This document shows positions 49,967 to 59,476 of a DNA stretch of 64,000 nucleotides, one piece after another (position 1 is the stretch's first letter; the number at the start of each line of letters is the position of its first letter). This DNA comes from Roseihalotalea indica (lineage in GTDB: Bacteria; Bacteroidota; Bacteroidia; Cytophagales; Cyclobacteriaceae). A program made the position numbers and the translations under genes. The notes beneath the pieces are model-generated. The model ran no database searches. It saw only the letters and a list, made by a program, of their open reading frames with translations, and was not told the origin of the DNA. The stretch is from contig NZ_JAINFL010000004.1 of assembly GCF_022458895.1 (NCBI RefSeq), positions 744,001 to 808,000 on the forward strand, written 5' to 3'.

Positions 49967-51127
49967 ATGTCCGAACAAAAACTCTCCCGAAGCCTCCTTT
50001 TCCTGATGGCGGTCAGCACCGGACTGGTGGTAGCCAATAATTATTATAATCAGCCCTTGCTGGCAAATATGGCTCGCTCTTTCAACATCAGTGAGTCAGC
50101 GGTGAGCAATGTGCCCATGCTAACCCAGATCGGCTATGCGTTGGGCTTGTTTCTGATTGTGCCGTTAGGCGACAAGTACAAGCGAAAGAAACTGATCCTC
50201 ACCGTTTTTCTCTTTATTATCCTTTCCCTGGTTGGCGCGGCCCTTGCACCGTCGGCGGGGTGGCTGATGGTGGCTAGTTTTTTCATTGGCCTGAGTTCGG
50301 TCATACCCCACCTGTTTGTACCCATGACGGCCCAGCTAGCCAGCGATGAGAAGCGGGGCAGCGCTATCGGCATGGTGATGACGGGCTTGTTTATTGGAAT
50401 CCTGGGGTCGCGTACGATCAGTGGAGTTGTCGGAGAACAACTGGGGTGGCGGACGATGTACTGGATTGCTGCCGGAATTATGGTGCTGCTTTGGGGATTG
50501 CTGAAAATTAAGCTGCCTGAAATTTACCCTGACTTCAAAGGAAGCTACAGTTCGCTAATTAAATCTATTGCTGAGCAGTTTCTCACCCGCCCCAAACTGC
50601 GACTGGCCGCTCTCCGGGGGGGGCTTGATTTTGCCAGTTTCAGTGTTTTCTGGACTACCCTGGTTTTCTTGCTGGAAGGCCCGCCCTTCGAGATGGGCTC
50701 CGATGTAGCCGGAGCTTTTGGCTTAGTAGGCATCGCCGGTGCCGTAATCGCTTCCGTCGTCGGGCGGCTCAGTGATCGCATGGATAAAAACCTGCTGATC
50801 TTTATCGCGGTGCTGATCATTCTGGGCAGTTGGGTGATTTTGGGGTTTTCCTCCACCAGCCTGGTTGGTCTGGTCATTGGTGCCCTTTTATTAGATTTAG
50901 GTATTCAGTCGGTGCACATTACGAACCAGACCATCATCTTTGAAGGAAACCCATCAGCCCGAAACCGTATCAACACGGTGTATATGGTGCTTTACTTTAT
51001 AGGAGGAGCCTTTGGAACCCTGGTGGGCGGACTGGTATGGACGCATTTTCAGTGGATGGGCGTATCCGTGGCTGGGTTTGGTTTTGGCTTTTTAGTCCTC
51101 GTTTTTCATTTGCTGCTGAAAAAGTAG
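49967..51127 (+). CDS. MFS transporter (386 aa)
   Basis: The protein has 12 predicted membrane helices. The start LSRSLLFLMAVSTGLVVANNYYNQPLLANMARSF and LGLFLIVPLGDKYKRKKLILTVF are typical of the YnfM-like MFS subfamily. It is likely an efflux or uptake carrier of small organic compounds. CTACTTTTAC upstream (about 49950) resembles a TAnnTTTG element, but this is weak. It ends 12 bases before the convergent Rossmann protein. Confidence 0.9.
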   Translation: MSEQKLSRSLLFLMAVSTGLVVANNYYNQPLLANMARSFNISESAVSNVPMLTQIGYALGLFLIVPLGDKYKRKKLILTVFLFIILSLVGAALAPSAGWLMVASFFIGLSSVIPHLFVPMTAQLASDEKRGSAIGMVMTGLFIGILGSRTISGVVGEQLGWRTMYWIAAGIMVLLWGLLKIKLPEIYPDFKGSYSSLIKSIAEQFLTRPKLRLAALRGGLDFASFSVFWTTLVFLLEGPPFEMGSDVAGAFGLVGIAGAVIASVVGRLSDRMDKNLLIFIAVLIILGSWVILGFSSTSLVGLVIGALLLDLGIQSVHITNQTIIFEGNPSARNRINTVYMVLYFIGGAFGTLVGGLVWTHFQWMGVSVAGFGFGFLVLVFHLLLKK

Positions 51128-51139
51128 CACGGGAGGCGT

Positions 51140-51808
51140 TTAGTCGTTGGCCAGCTTCTTTATATCACTTACTTCCAGAATATGCTTGGGGTAACCCTGT
51201 AGTGCTACCTGGATCATAGCAGTTCCTAGTTCGTCAGTACTTGAAAAGCCATTGGGAAAAAACTTACGCCCCAACGTGTGTACCCAGGGAATGTAACGAT
51301 AGAGTTTTGGAGCATGTAGGGCCTCGGGACGAGGCTTCATAAAGGCCGGGCGCACATTGTAGGCGTTGAACGGAAGCTTCAGCAGATCGTTCTCCGTTTT
51401 CCCCTTCACCCGAGCCCACATCAGGCGGCCTTTTTCACTGCTATCGGTACCCGCTCCGGAGATGTAGCAAAAAGTCAGGTCCGGGTTCAGGCGACTTAGT
51501 GTTTCGGCGAAACCCAGCGTCAGGGTATGAGTAATCCGGAAATAATCTGTTTCCTTCATTCCTACCGCTGACACTCCGGCACAAAAGAAGCAGGTATTAT
51601 AGCCCTGAAGCTTATCCTCAATAGGAGATAAATCCATAAAATCCGAGTGGAGGATTTCTTCCAGTTTATTATGCAGAATTTCGCAGGGCCGACGATTAAT
51701 AGCCAGCACTTTAGCAACCGCCGGATGCTCCAGGCACTGATAAAGTACCCCCTCTCCCACCATGCCGGTCGATCCGGTGAGAATAACTTTTAGATTTTCC
51801 TTATCCAT
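51140..51808 (-). CDS. NAD(P)-binding Rossmann protein, atypical SDR (222 aa)
   Basis: The 222-residue atypical SDR has GSTGMVGEGV (about 12-21), a shortened catalytic region FCYISGAGTDSSEKGRLMWARVKGKTE where the normal active-site Tyr is replaced by Trp, and a C-terminal SSTDELGTAMIQVAL. This is the NmrA/HTATIP2-like sensor/epimerase type that often binds NADP without strong catalysis. It probably forms an operon with the upstream SDR at 51877 (68-base gap). Confidence 0.87.
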   Translation of the reverse strand: MDKENLKVILTGSTGMVGEGVLYQCLEHPAVAKVLAINRRPCEILHNKLEEILHSDFMDLSPIEDKLQGYNTCFFCAGVSAVGMKETDYFRITHTLTLGFAETLSRLNPDLTFCYISGAGTDSSEKGRLMWARVKGKTENDLLKLPFNAYNVRPAFMKPRPEALHAPKLYRYIPWVHTLGRKFFPNGFSSTDELGTAMIQVALQGYPKHILEVSDIKKLAND

Positions 51809-51876
51809 ATCATAAAAATAATCTCACTCGAGAACTGTTCACAATACAAGGAAGTGGCTTCACCTTCTAACCTGCA

Positions 51877-52785
51877 TTATAAAAATTTCTGGTCAGTAAG
51901 CTTCTCGCTGAGCTCCCACAGTCGTTTCCGGGCCGCCGCATCAGTAGCCGCCTCAGCCAGTGACACTTTATCCGGGTATCCGCGATATTCATTCATTTTG
52001 GTAGGCCCGTAGAACTCACCGCCGGTCACTGCCGGGTCGGTTGCGGCTCGCAGTTGAGGCAACACTCCTATCTTTACGCTCTGAGCCGCTATCATGTTCA
52101 TAACATCTCCTAAAGCTCCTAAGTGACGTTGTAGGTTGGTGCTGGAGTAGCCCGGATGCGCCAACACCGAAATGGTATCCGCTTTCTTTTTCTTCAACCT
52201 TTCCTGAAGTTCAACGCCAAACATCTGGTTTGCCAATTTGCTTTGAGCATAAGCCGCTGAGCGATCGTAATAGCTGGTCCACTGCAAATCATTCCAGTAG
52301 ATATGAGCATTTTTCATTTTAGCTACTAAGCTACTCAGTGTTACAACTCGGGATTGCGGGGTAGCCATTAGCGTATCTAATAACTGAGCGGTTAGTGCAA
52401 AATGCCCCAGGTGGTTAGTGCCAAACTGTAGTTCAAATCCCTGGGCTGTTTCCCCCCGATGTTTCGGAATCATGACCCCGGCATTGTTAATCAGTACATC
52501 CAGTTTCTGGTAGCGACTTTTAAACTGATCGGTAAAATGTTGCACCGAGTCCAGATCCGCCAGATCAAGCTCCATCACTTCCGCGGAAACGGTGGGATTC
52601 TCTTTTTTTATGCCGTTTAGTGCCGCCTGCCCCTTCAAGTTCTTGCGCACCGCCATCACGATGTGGGCACCTTTCCAGGCCAGAGCCTTGGCCGATTCCA
52701 GCCCCAAACCAGAGTTAGCACCGGTAATCAGAAACACTTTATCTTTTTGTGAAGGTATATTTTTTTCGTCCCAATGTTGACTCAT
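51877..52785 (-). CDS. Short-chain dehydrogenase, retinol-dehydrogenase-like (302 aa)
   Basis: This 302-residue SDR has TGANSGLG (about 21-28), NNAG (about 99-102), the catalytic Ser in VTLSSLVAK, Y-x3-K in YAQSK and AHPGYSSTNLQRH. The overall layout, with LDLADLDSV and GTNHLGHFALTAQLL, is that of retinol dehydrogenase/WW-oxidoreductase-like SDRs. Expected to act on hydrophobic alcohols or aldehydes. It is divergent from the efflux operon at 53213. Confidence 0.92.
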   Translation of the reverse strand: MSQHWDEKNIPSQKDKVFLITGANSGLGLESAKALAWKGAHIVMAVRKNLKGQAALNGIKKENPTVSAEVMELDLADLDSVQHFTDQFKSRYQKLDVLINNAGVMIPKHRGETAQGFELQFGTNHLGHFALTAQLLDTLMATPQSRVVTLSSLVAKMKNAHIYWNDLQWTSYYDRSAAYAQSKLANQMFGVELQERLKKKKADTISVLAHPGYSSTNLQRHLGALGDVMNMIAAQSVKIGVLPQLRAATDPAVTGGEFYGPTKMNEYRGYPDKVSLAEAATDAAARKRLWELSEKLTDQKFL

Positions 52786-53212
52786 AGGATTCAGTTGTTT
52801 AGTAAAAAAATGTATTGGTGGGATTGGCTATTATGTACCCATCATAAAAAATTTATAGATCTAGAATAGCCTCTTCCCCCTATTCATAATAGGAAAGCTT
52901 TCTGATTGTTTCGCTAAACCGTTAATGTTAATATCCTTTCAATTGAAAGCTCATGAGTGGCCTTCTTAAGAATCCTCATCGAGTGACTCTAAAGAGGTGG
53001 TAATTCTTGTATGTGAATGCTCTTTTGCCTAAAAACCAGTTACCCAACTAACATGCACTTCTACCCTGAACCAGCCCAAATACCTTGTTACCACTAAAAT
53101 TCAGCTTTTTGTCTATGGATTTTTCCGCTTCGGTGTTTAATTCTTCCGTTTCGCTGACTTTAAGTTGACTGAAACGAGGCAATTTGTTCTCTTTACTTAA
53201 AAAAACAGCATC
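52786..53212. other. Divergent region between SDR and efflux operon
   Basis: This 427-base gap holds no convincing ORF. It contains a perfect 14-base palindrome CTTTCAATTGAAAG at 52936-52949 and a second imperfect one CGTTTC...GAAACG near 53149-53178, both possible regulator sites. A LytTR protein encoded in the efflux operon might act here, but LytTR sites are usually direct repeats. Confidence 0.45.
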
Positions 53213-54508
53213 ATGCGGTTGTTGACCCTTACTTCAGCTTGTATTTTATTTTCATTGATCGGCCACACCCAACCCGTAGTCATTGATGACCTGGAGACAT
53301 TAATTCGCTTTGCCGATGAGCATAGTCCCCGGGCCCAGCAGGCTTCATTGCAACCTCTTATAGCCCAGCAAGAGAAAAACGCCCAGTCTTCGGTGCTATA
53401 CCCAAGTATTAATGCGTTTGGTACGGCTGACTACTACCCGCTCATTGCCACCCAACTAGTTCCGGCCGAGTTTTTTGGGGGTGACCCCGGTACTTTTCTG
53501 AAAGTGCAATTCGGGCTGCCCTACGTTTACACTGCCGGTGCCGAAGTAAGCCTGCCGGTCATTCACCCGGAGAACTGGGCTAAGGTATCCCGGGCCAAAT
53601 CTCAGTACGAGCAGCGGGAATGGAATAGCCAGGTAGCCCTGGAAAACGTACATTTGGAATTGATACAGACCTACTATCAGGCCCTGGCACTAAAAGAGGT
53701 ACTAGCACTGAATGAGGAAAACGAAGCCACTACCCAGGAGCTGCTCCGAATCATGACCGAGCGCTACCAGCAGCAAGTGGTAGAACCCAGTGATTATAAC
53801 CGCACTAAAAACCTGGCGCTGGACGTGCAGACCTCTCGCATTGATGGTCGGCAACGCTACCAGTCCGGCATCAATAAACTTATGGCCTTACTGGCGGCAG
53901 ACACTCTGGTATTACAGGAGACCCTCACCGATTTTAACTGGCCCCTCCTTTATGAACCCGGTGCTATTAGCAACCGGCCTGGTTGGCGAGAAGCTGCGGC
54001 ATCCTTACAGACCGCCGAACTCTCATTGCAGGAGAGCCGCCGAAGTAACTGGCCCGAGCTATCGCTGGTGGGTCGTTATTCTTACAACCGGCAAACTGAT
54101 ACCGATGAAGAAACCGAAGCGGTAGATTTTAGCGTGGCTAACGTCGGGTTACGACTAAATATTCCCCTCTTCCAGGGAAGGTATTATCACTCTCTAACTC
54201 AAAGCAGCCGTTTGCAACTGGAGCAGGCCCGCCTGGAGCAGCAACAAACCCAGGCCAACCTGAGCCAGCAACAAAAAGACTGGCTGGCCCAATACCAGGC
54301 AGCCCGGGATAAGCATGCGGTGCTGGAGGAAAAGGTAGAAACCACGGAAGAAAACCTCAGAATCGCCCGGCTTAATCTTCAGGAAGAAGTGATGGAGTTT
54401 GACCAGTTCAACGACATCTTTCTGGATTATAACCGCGCCCGCATAGAATATTTACAAAATCTGGCCGATGGTATTGTCTATCATCTGCTAAGCACCCAAA
54501 ATTTCTGA
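53213..54508 (+). CDS. TolC-family outer-membrane efflux protein
   Basis: The 431-residue protein has a signal (about 1-19, ending IGHTQP) and two TolC repeats with long coiled-coil helices rich in Gln/Glu/Arg (about 120-200 and 330-410; QLEQARLEQQQTQANLSQQQKD). It forms the outer-membrane channel of a tripartite exporter. Five bases separate it from the adaptor gene, so it is the first gene of a six-gene operon (TolC, adaptor, permease, ATPase, kinase, regulator). Confidence 0.92.
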   Translation: MRLLTLTSACILFSLIGHTQPVVIDDLETLIRFADEHSPRAQQASLQPLIAQQEKNAQSSVLYPSINAFGTADYYPLIATQLVPAEFFGGDPGTFLKVQFGLPYVYTAGAEVSLPVIHPENWAKVSRAKSQYEQREWNSQVALENVHLELIQTYYQALALKEVLALNEENEATTQELLRIMTERYQQQVVEPSDYNRTKNLALDVQTSRIDGRQRYQSGINKLMALLAADTLVLQETLTDFNWPLLYEPGAISNRPGWREAAASLQTAELSLQESRRSNWPELSLVGRYSYNRQTDTDEETEAVDFSVANVGLRLNIPLFQGRYYHSLTQSSRLQLEQARLEQQQTQANLSQQQKDWLAQYQAARDKHAVLEEKVETTEENLRIARLNLQEEVMEFDQFNDIFLDYNRARIEYLQNLADGIVYHLLSTQNF

Positions 54509-54513
54509 CGATC

Positions 54514-55620
54514 ATGAAGCGCCCCTCAATATTGGCAATTGCCGCTATATCGTTGATCAGTACCATAACGCTCAGTCGCTGCGGTGACTCGGTAGAAACC
54601 ACGCAGCCGCAGACTAAGCGATTAACGGCGGCAGTGTATGCTTCGGGCACCCTTTTGCCGGAGCAGGAATATCAGGTATTTTCTACCGTGGATGGCTACC
54701 TACAGGAAGCTTATGTGAAGGAAGGTGATACCGTCCGGCAAGGGCAGCCTTTATTTTATGTGAGCAATCAGGTACGGGAAGTACAAGAGCAGGGCGCCAA
54801 TGCCGTAGTGGAGCGTACCCTCCCTACCGTAGCCGAAAACGCTCCGATCTACCAGGAGCTGGAAGGGCGTATTGAAGTAGCCCGGATCAAAATGGAGCAG
54901 GATAAGTTGCAGCACGAACGCTACCAGCGGTTGCTGGCGGAAAAGGCTATCTCTCAAAGTACCTACGAGAAATACTATCTGCAATACCAAAGCTCGTTAA
55001 AAGACTACCAAAACCTGCAACGGCAGTACGAGCAACAGCAACTTAGCGGCCAGTTACAATTACAACAGGCCCGGAACCAGCTACTGGTGAACCAGGCCCA
55101 GCAAAGCGTGGGCCGCCTGAAAAGTTTTGTGGATGGCATCGTTTACGATATCTATCGGAAACCCGGCGGACTCATCACCCCTACCCAACCGGTGGCCCTG
55201 ATTGGCACTGGCGACCTTATCGCCAAGCTATCCGTAGACGAAGATGATCTGGATAAAGTATATGAAGGGCAGAAAGTGCTGATTACTTTTGATGCCTACG
55301 GAGACCAGGTTTTTCCCGCCCGCATTACTAAGATCTATCCATTGCTAAACCAGGTTGAGCAATCGTTCCGGGTAGATGCGGAATTTGAAGATAAATTACC
55401 GGTTGGCATCTACGGCTTAAATCTGGAAGCCAATATTGTGGTTACGGAAGATAAAGAAGTAATGGTGCTACCGCGTACTGCCCTGCTGAAAGGAGATAGC
55501 GTTTGGGTGATGCGAGAAGATGAAGAAGTTAAAGTACCGGTGCAGACCGGGATTGCCGATGACCAGTGGATTGAGATTACCAAGGGTCTTGATGCTAACA
55601 CCACCGTAATTCTGAAATAA
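54514..55620 (+). CDS. Periplasmic adaptor (HlyD/MacA-like lipoprotein)
   Basis: The 368-residue adaptor has a lipoprotein signal with Cys 23 (ITLSRC), a barrel-sandwich half (VYASGTLLPEQEYQVFSTVDGYLQEAYVKEGDTVRQGQPLF), a long helical hairpin (about 110-190, LAEKAISQSTYEKYYLQYQSSLKDYQNLQ), the returning sandwich (VDGIVYDIYRKPGGLITPTQPVALIG) and a beta-barrel. It links the TolC channel to the inner-membrane ABC permease. The last base of its stop is the first base of the permease ATG (TAATG). Confidence 0.92.
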   Translation: MKRPSILAIAAISLISTITLSRCGDSVETTQPQTKRLTAAVYASGTLLPEQEYQVFSTVDGYLQEAYVKEGDTVRQGQPLFYVSNQVREVQEQGANAVVERTLPTVAENAPIYQELEGRIEVARIKMEQDKLQHERYQRLLAEKAISQSTYEKYYLQYQSSLKDYQNLQRQYEQQQLSGQLQLQQARNQLLVNQAQQSVGRLKSFVDGIVYDIYRKPGGLITPTQPVALIGTGDLIAKLSVDEDDLDKVYEGQKVLITFDAYGDQVFPARITKIYPLLNQVEQSFRVDAEFEDKLPVGIYGLNLEANIVVTEDKEVMVLPRTALLKGDSVWVMREDEEVKVPVQTGIADDQWIEITKGLDANTTVILK

Positions 55621-56882
55621 TGAACTGGAAACTTGCTTTTACCATCGCCATGACCCACCTGCTGACTAAAAAGAAGCAGAGTGTGGTCGCTATGCTGGGC
55701 GTAACCTTCGGTATCTCCATGTTTATCATCATGATCAGTTTCATGACCGGAGTGAATGATTTTACGGAAGATATGGCGATGGATAATACGCCGCATCTGC
55801 ATCTTTACAAAGCTATTGAAATTGAAGACCGGAAAATTACGACGCTAAACAGCTCAGTAGAAGAAGATGACTGGTTTGTCGTCGAGCACCAGAAGCCAAA
55901 GAATGAGCTTAGTAAGATTAAAAATGGCCTGAACCTGATGCAGCGCATTGAGGAGATGCCCGGCGTACGAGGAGTAGCACCGCAGGTGTCTTCCCAGGTA
56001 TTTTACAACAACGGACCCATTCAGATTCCCGGTAATATTTACGGAATAGATGTGGAGAAACAAGCCGACCTTTTTGAGCTTGACCAGAAAATGGATGCCG
56101 GAGAACTTACCGACCTGCTCAAAGGCTCCAACGTGATTGTGATGGGGAAAGGACTGGCCGAGAAAATGGGTATTCAGCTGGGCGACCGGGTGAGCATCAC
56201 TACTCCGGAAGGGAATAATCTGAACCTGAAAGTCGAAGGCATCTTCTCCTTTGGCGTCGCTCAACTGGACCAGACCCAAAGCTACGCGACCCTGGCAACA
56301 GTTCAGAAGATCTTGCAAAAAGACCCCTCGTACGTGACTGACCTGAATGTGAAGATGTACGACGTTACCACTGCCGCTGCTTTTGGGGAGAAGCTCTCCC
56401 GGCAGGTAAACGATGTAAAGGTAGAAGATTGGGAAGAAGCCAACCAATCGTTGCTGGCTGGCGAGCAGATTCGTAATATCATGACGTTTGTAGTCTGCTT
56501 TACGCTGCTGGTGGTAGCCGGTTTTGGTATTTACAATATCATGAATATGAACATCATTAACAAGATGAAGGACATCGCCATCTTGAAGGCTACGGGCTTT
56601 CAGGGTAATGATGTGACCCTGATCTTTATGCTGGAGTCGGTTAGTATTGGTATTGTGGGAGCGCTGCTGGGGTTATTTATCGGTTTCTTCTTTAGCTACC
56701 TGCTGTCGCAGACCCCGTTCCCGGCCGGAGAGTTCTTCCGCATAGAAACCTTTCCGGTTAACTTCAACCCGGTGCATTACACTATAGGAGTCTTCTTTGG
56801 TTTTCTGACCACCCTGCTGGCCGGTTGGTTTCCGGCCCGAAAGGCTTCTAAAATTGACCCGGTCGTTATTATCAGAGGATAA
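55620..56882 (+). CDS. ABC transporter permease, MacB/FtsX family
   Basis: The 420-residue protein has a first membrane helix (about 20-45), a periplasmic MacB-type domain (about 50-275; VRGVAPQVSSQVFYNN, GNVIVMGKGLAEKMGIQLGDRVSI in similar form) and a C-terminal FtsX core with three helices (about 285-310, 335-360, 383-405; GIYNIMNMNIINKMKDIAILKATGF and WFPARKASKIDPVVIIRG). It works with the ATPase to drive periplasmic export of peptides or amphipathic compounds through the adaptor and TolC. Start overlaps the adaptor stop by one base. Confidence 0.93.
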   Translation: MNWKLAFTIAMTHLLTKKKQSVVAMLGVTFGISMFIIMISFMTGVNDFTEDMAMDNTPHLHLYKAIEIEDRKITTLNSSVEEDDWFVVEHQKPKNELSKIKNGLNLMQRIEEMPGVRGVAPQVSSQVFYNNGPIQIPGNIYGIDVEKQADLFELDQKMDAGELTDLLKGSNVIVMGKGLAEKMGIQLGDRVSITTPEGNNLNLKVEGIFSFGVAQLDQTQSYATLATVQKILQKDPSYVTDLNVKMYDVTTAAAFGEKLSRQVNDVKVEDWEEANQSLLAGEQIRNIMTFVVCFTLLVVAGFGIYNIMNMNIINKMKDIAILKATGFQGNDVTLIFMLESVSIGIVGALLGLFIGFFFSYLLSQTPFPAGEFFRIETFPVNFNPVHYTIGVFFGFLTTLLAGWFPARKASKIDPVVIIRG

Positions 56883-56890
56883 AACAGTGA

Positions 56891-57601
56891 ATGATGGAAA
56901 CCGTATTACAGGCCGAGAATATTCATAAGAAGTTTTACCAGCCCACCGAGTTTGAAGTGCTCAAGGGGCTTGACTTTACCGTAAACAAAGGAGAGTTTTT
57001 CTCTATCACCGGAAAGTCCGGTTGTGGGAAAAGCACGTTGTTGTATATTCTGTCTACGATGGATACTGACTACGAAGGCACCCTGACCATTAACGGCGAG
57101 CGACTGACTGGCAAAAAGCAGAATGCCCTCTCCCGCTTCCGCAACGAGCATCTGGGGTTTGTCTTTCAATTTCATTTTCTGCTACCCGAGTTCACTGCCC
57201 TGCAAAACGTGATGATGCCTGCCCAGCGGCTGGGAAAATACAGTAATGAAGAAGTAGAACAGCGGGCTATTGAAAAGCTGCGGCTGGTCGGCATGGATGA
57301 ATTTGCGCATAAGCATGCCAGCAAACTCTCGGGCGGGCAGCAGCAACGGGTAGCCATTGCCCGGGCACTGATCAACGACCCCACTGTGATTATGGGTGAT
57401 GAGCCTACGGGCAACCTGGATAAAGACAATTCCATGCGGGTGTTTAGCATCTTCCGCCAACTGGCCGAAGAAAATGGACAAACGATCATCACCGTGACCC
57501 ACGACCCGGACTTTGCCAATGGCTCGGACCGGATTATGGAAATGGAGGACGGAAAGATTCTTGGCATCGCTCCGCCTCAGGAAGCCACGCCGTATGTATA
57601 G
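56891..57601 (+). CDS. ABC transporter ATP-binding protein, MacB/LolD type
   Basis: The 236-residue ATPase has Walker A GKSGCGKS (about 41-48), Q-loop FVFQFHFLLPEFT, signature LSGGQQQRVAIARAL (about 142-156), Walker B VIMGDEPTGNLD and the H-loop His in ITVTHD. This matches the LolD/MacB-NBD group that pairs with FtsX-like permeases. It follows the permease by eight bases (MMETVL; a second ATG is three bases on). Its end overlaps the start of the kinase gene by eight bases. Confidence 0.96.
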   Translation: MMETVLQAENIHKKFYQPTEFEVLKGLDFTVNKGEFFSITGKSGCGKSTLLYILSTMDTDYEGTLTINGERLTGKKQNALSRFRNEHLGFVFQFHFLLPEFTALQNVMMPAQRLGKYSNEEVEQRAIEKLRLVGMDEFAHKHASKLSGGQQQRVAIARALINDPTVIMGDEPTGNLDKDNSMRVFSIFRQLAEENGQTIITVTHDPDFANGSDRIMEMEDGKILGIAPPQEATPYV

Positions 57602-58709
57602 TTATAAAAGTAAGAACGTGCCAGGGCAATCATCCAACCTACAAAAAGCTGAGCAGGACATCGGGAATATCCAGATGGTGTATACGCCCTATGTTTTGAT
57701 TGTCTTGTTTGCGCTGCTGGCCATGACCCTTCGCTATTATCTGATGCCGCAATGGAGCATCTGGATTCACCTGCTACTATTTTTGTATCAATGCCTTTTC
57801 TTCCTGGGGCTTTGGCACGTCATTAAGTTTATTAATAAAAAACTCAATACGCTTTACCCTTTTGAACGAGGTGCGCTGAAGCGAATTTCACTACAAAACC
57901 TGCTTACGCTATTATGCATTGCGCTGTACTCAGCCATTAGCATTGCCATAAGCGAAGCACTTGGGTATGATTACAGACCAGACTTTGCTGATAACCGATT
58001 TATGGCAGTGATGCTACTGATGCTACTGGTTATTGTGTTCATGTTCAATTTTGCATTTTACTCTTTACATTTTTTTGATAAGTGGCAAGCTACCGTGCGG
58101 GATAAAGCCTCACTGGAGATACAGGCCGCTGATTTACAACGAGAGAAATCAGATCTGCAATACCATCAGCTCAAGAACCAGGTTAACCCACATTACCTGT
58201 TTAATACCTTATCCTCCCTGGAAGGGTTAATTTCGGCCAACCCTGAACTCGCCTCCGAGTTTGTAGGGCATATGTCGAAAGTATACCGCTATGTGCTACA
58301 GCGAAAAGAAAGCGAGGTGGGCCGGTTAGAAGAAGAACTCGACTTCATCACTCATTATATTGAGTTGCTGCACATCCGCTACGGTAAAGGGCTGTGCATC
58401 CAGACGCAGGTTTCTCCGGATGCCCAGGAAAAAGGAATTGTTACCGTAACCCTGCAAATGCTGATTGACAATGCCATCAAGCACAACGTAGTGCAGTCCT
58501 CATCCCCGCTGAAAATTTGCATTAAGGATGAAGGCGATTACCTGATAGTACACAACAACAAACAGTTGCGAACGCACATCGGCTCATCCAACGGCATGGG
58601 ACTGCAACAACTGAGGCAGTTATACGCCTACCTCACCGATGCCCCCCTGATGGTAGAGGACTGCAAAGAATGTTATAGTATTAAAATACCATTGCTAACG
58701 CTTCACTAG
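57594..58709 (+). CDS. LytS-type sensor histidine kinase of efflux operon
   Basis: The 371-residue kinase has four membrane helices (about 28-50, 55-76, 97-118, 135-157), a short linker coiled coil, the phospho-acceptor KNQVNPHYLFNTLSSL (His about 202) and ATPase boxes LQMLIDNAIKHN and GMGLQQL. No large sensor domain is evident, so sensing is likely intramembrane. I chose ATG 57594 (MYSYKSKNV), which overlaps the ATPase stop by eight bases; the longer frame from 57513 lies inside the ATPase gene. Regulates, with the next gene, probably the efflux operon itself. Confidence 0.92.
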   Translation: MYSYKSKNVPGQSSNLQKAEQDIGNIQMVYTPYVLIVLFALLAMTLRYYLMPQWSIWIHLLLFLYQCLFFLGLWHVIKFINKKLNTLYPFERGALKRISLQNLLTLLCIALYSAISIAISEALGYDYRPDFADNRFMAVMLLMLLVIVFMFNFAFYSLHFFDKWQATVRDKASLEIQAADLQREKSDLQYHQLKNQVNPHYLFNTLSSLEGLISANPELASEFVGHMSKVYRYVLQRKESEVGRLEEELDFITHYIELLHIRYGKGLCIQTQVSPDAQEKGIVTVTLQMLIDNAIKHNVVQSSSPLKICIKDEGDYLIVHNNKQLRTHIGSSNGMGLQQLRQLYAYLTDAPLMVEDCKECYSIKIPLLTLH

Positions 58710-58714
58710 AACCG

Positions 58715-59476
58715 ATGGATATACTGCTGCTGGAAGACGAACCCTATGTGGCCGAAAGCCTGATGAAGCTGATCCGGCAACTGGAACCCGACGCCCGGAT
58801 TAACGGCCCCGTGGAAAGTGTACAAGAAGCCCGTCAGCAGCTGACTCAACACACCCCCGACCTTATTGTATCGGACATCCAACTGGCCGATGGTATCAGC
58901 CTGGATGTGTTTACTGATTATCATATTCAGTGCCCCATTATTTTTACTACTGCCTTCGATGAATATGCTATCCGGGCCTTCAAAGTGAACAGTGTCGATT
59001 ACCTGCTGAAGCCCATTGATAAAGGCGAACTGCAGGCCGCTCTGGAGAAATACCATCTGCTGAAAAGTAAATTTGGCAACGAGGCCTACCTGTCTCAAAT
59101 CAGTGATCTGTTCCGCAACTTCACTCAGAGCCAGAAGTACAAGGAGCGTTTTGCCGTACATCATGGGCGGGAGGTGGTGCTGATTCCGGTAAGTGAGGTA
59201 ACCGGTTTTTGTAAAGAGGAAGTTATTTACCTGATCGATGGCGCAGGAAAAAAATTCATTACCGACTACCGCTCGCTCGATGAAATACAGGAGCTGCTAG
59301 ACCCTGAGCTTTTCTACCGAGCCAACCGGCAGCACATTATTTCTCTTTCGTACCTGGCATCTATGCATAGCGATGAGTCGGGTAAGATTCACCTGAAGAT
59401 GAAACCCACCGCCGAAGAGGCGATAATCATCAGCAAGGAAAAGGCTGCCAGCTTCCGAAAATGGGTAGAAAAATAA
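58715..59476 (+). CDS. LytTR-family response regulator of efflux operon
   Basis: The 253-residue regulator has a receiver (about 1-120; Glu7-Asp8-Glu9, phospho-Asp54 in IVSDIQLADG, Lys in YLLKPI) and a LytTR DNA-binding domain (about 145-250; VHHGREVVLIPVSEVTGFCKEEVIYLI, FYRANRQHIISLSYL). It follows the kinase by five bases as the last gene of the operon. It probably senses envelope stress through the kinase and controls the exporter. Confidence 0.95.
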   Translation: MDILLLEDEPYVAESLMKLIRQLEPDARINGPVESVQEARQQLTQHTPDLIVSDIQLADGISLDVFTDYHIQCPIIFTTAFDEYAIRAFKVNSVDYLLKPIDKGELQAALEKYHLLKSKFGNEAYLSQISDLFRNFTQSQKYKERFAVHHGREVVLIPVSEVTGFCKEEVIYLIDGAGKKFITDYRSLDEIQELLDPELFYRANRQHIISLSYLASMHSDESGKIHLKMKPTAEEAIIISKEKAASFRKWVEK

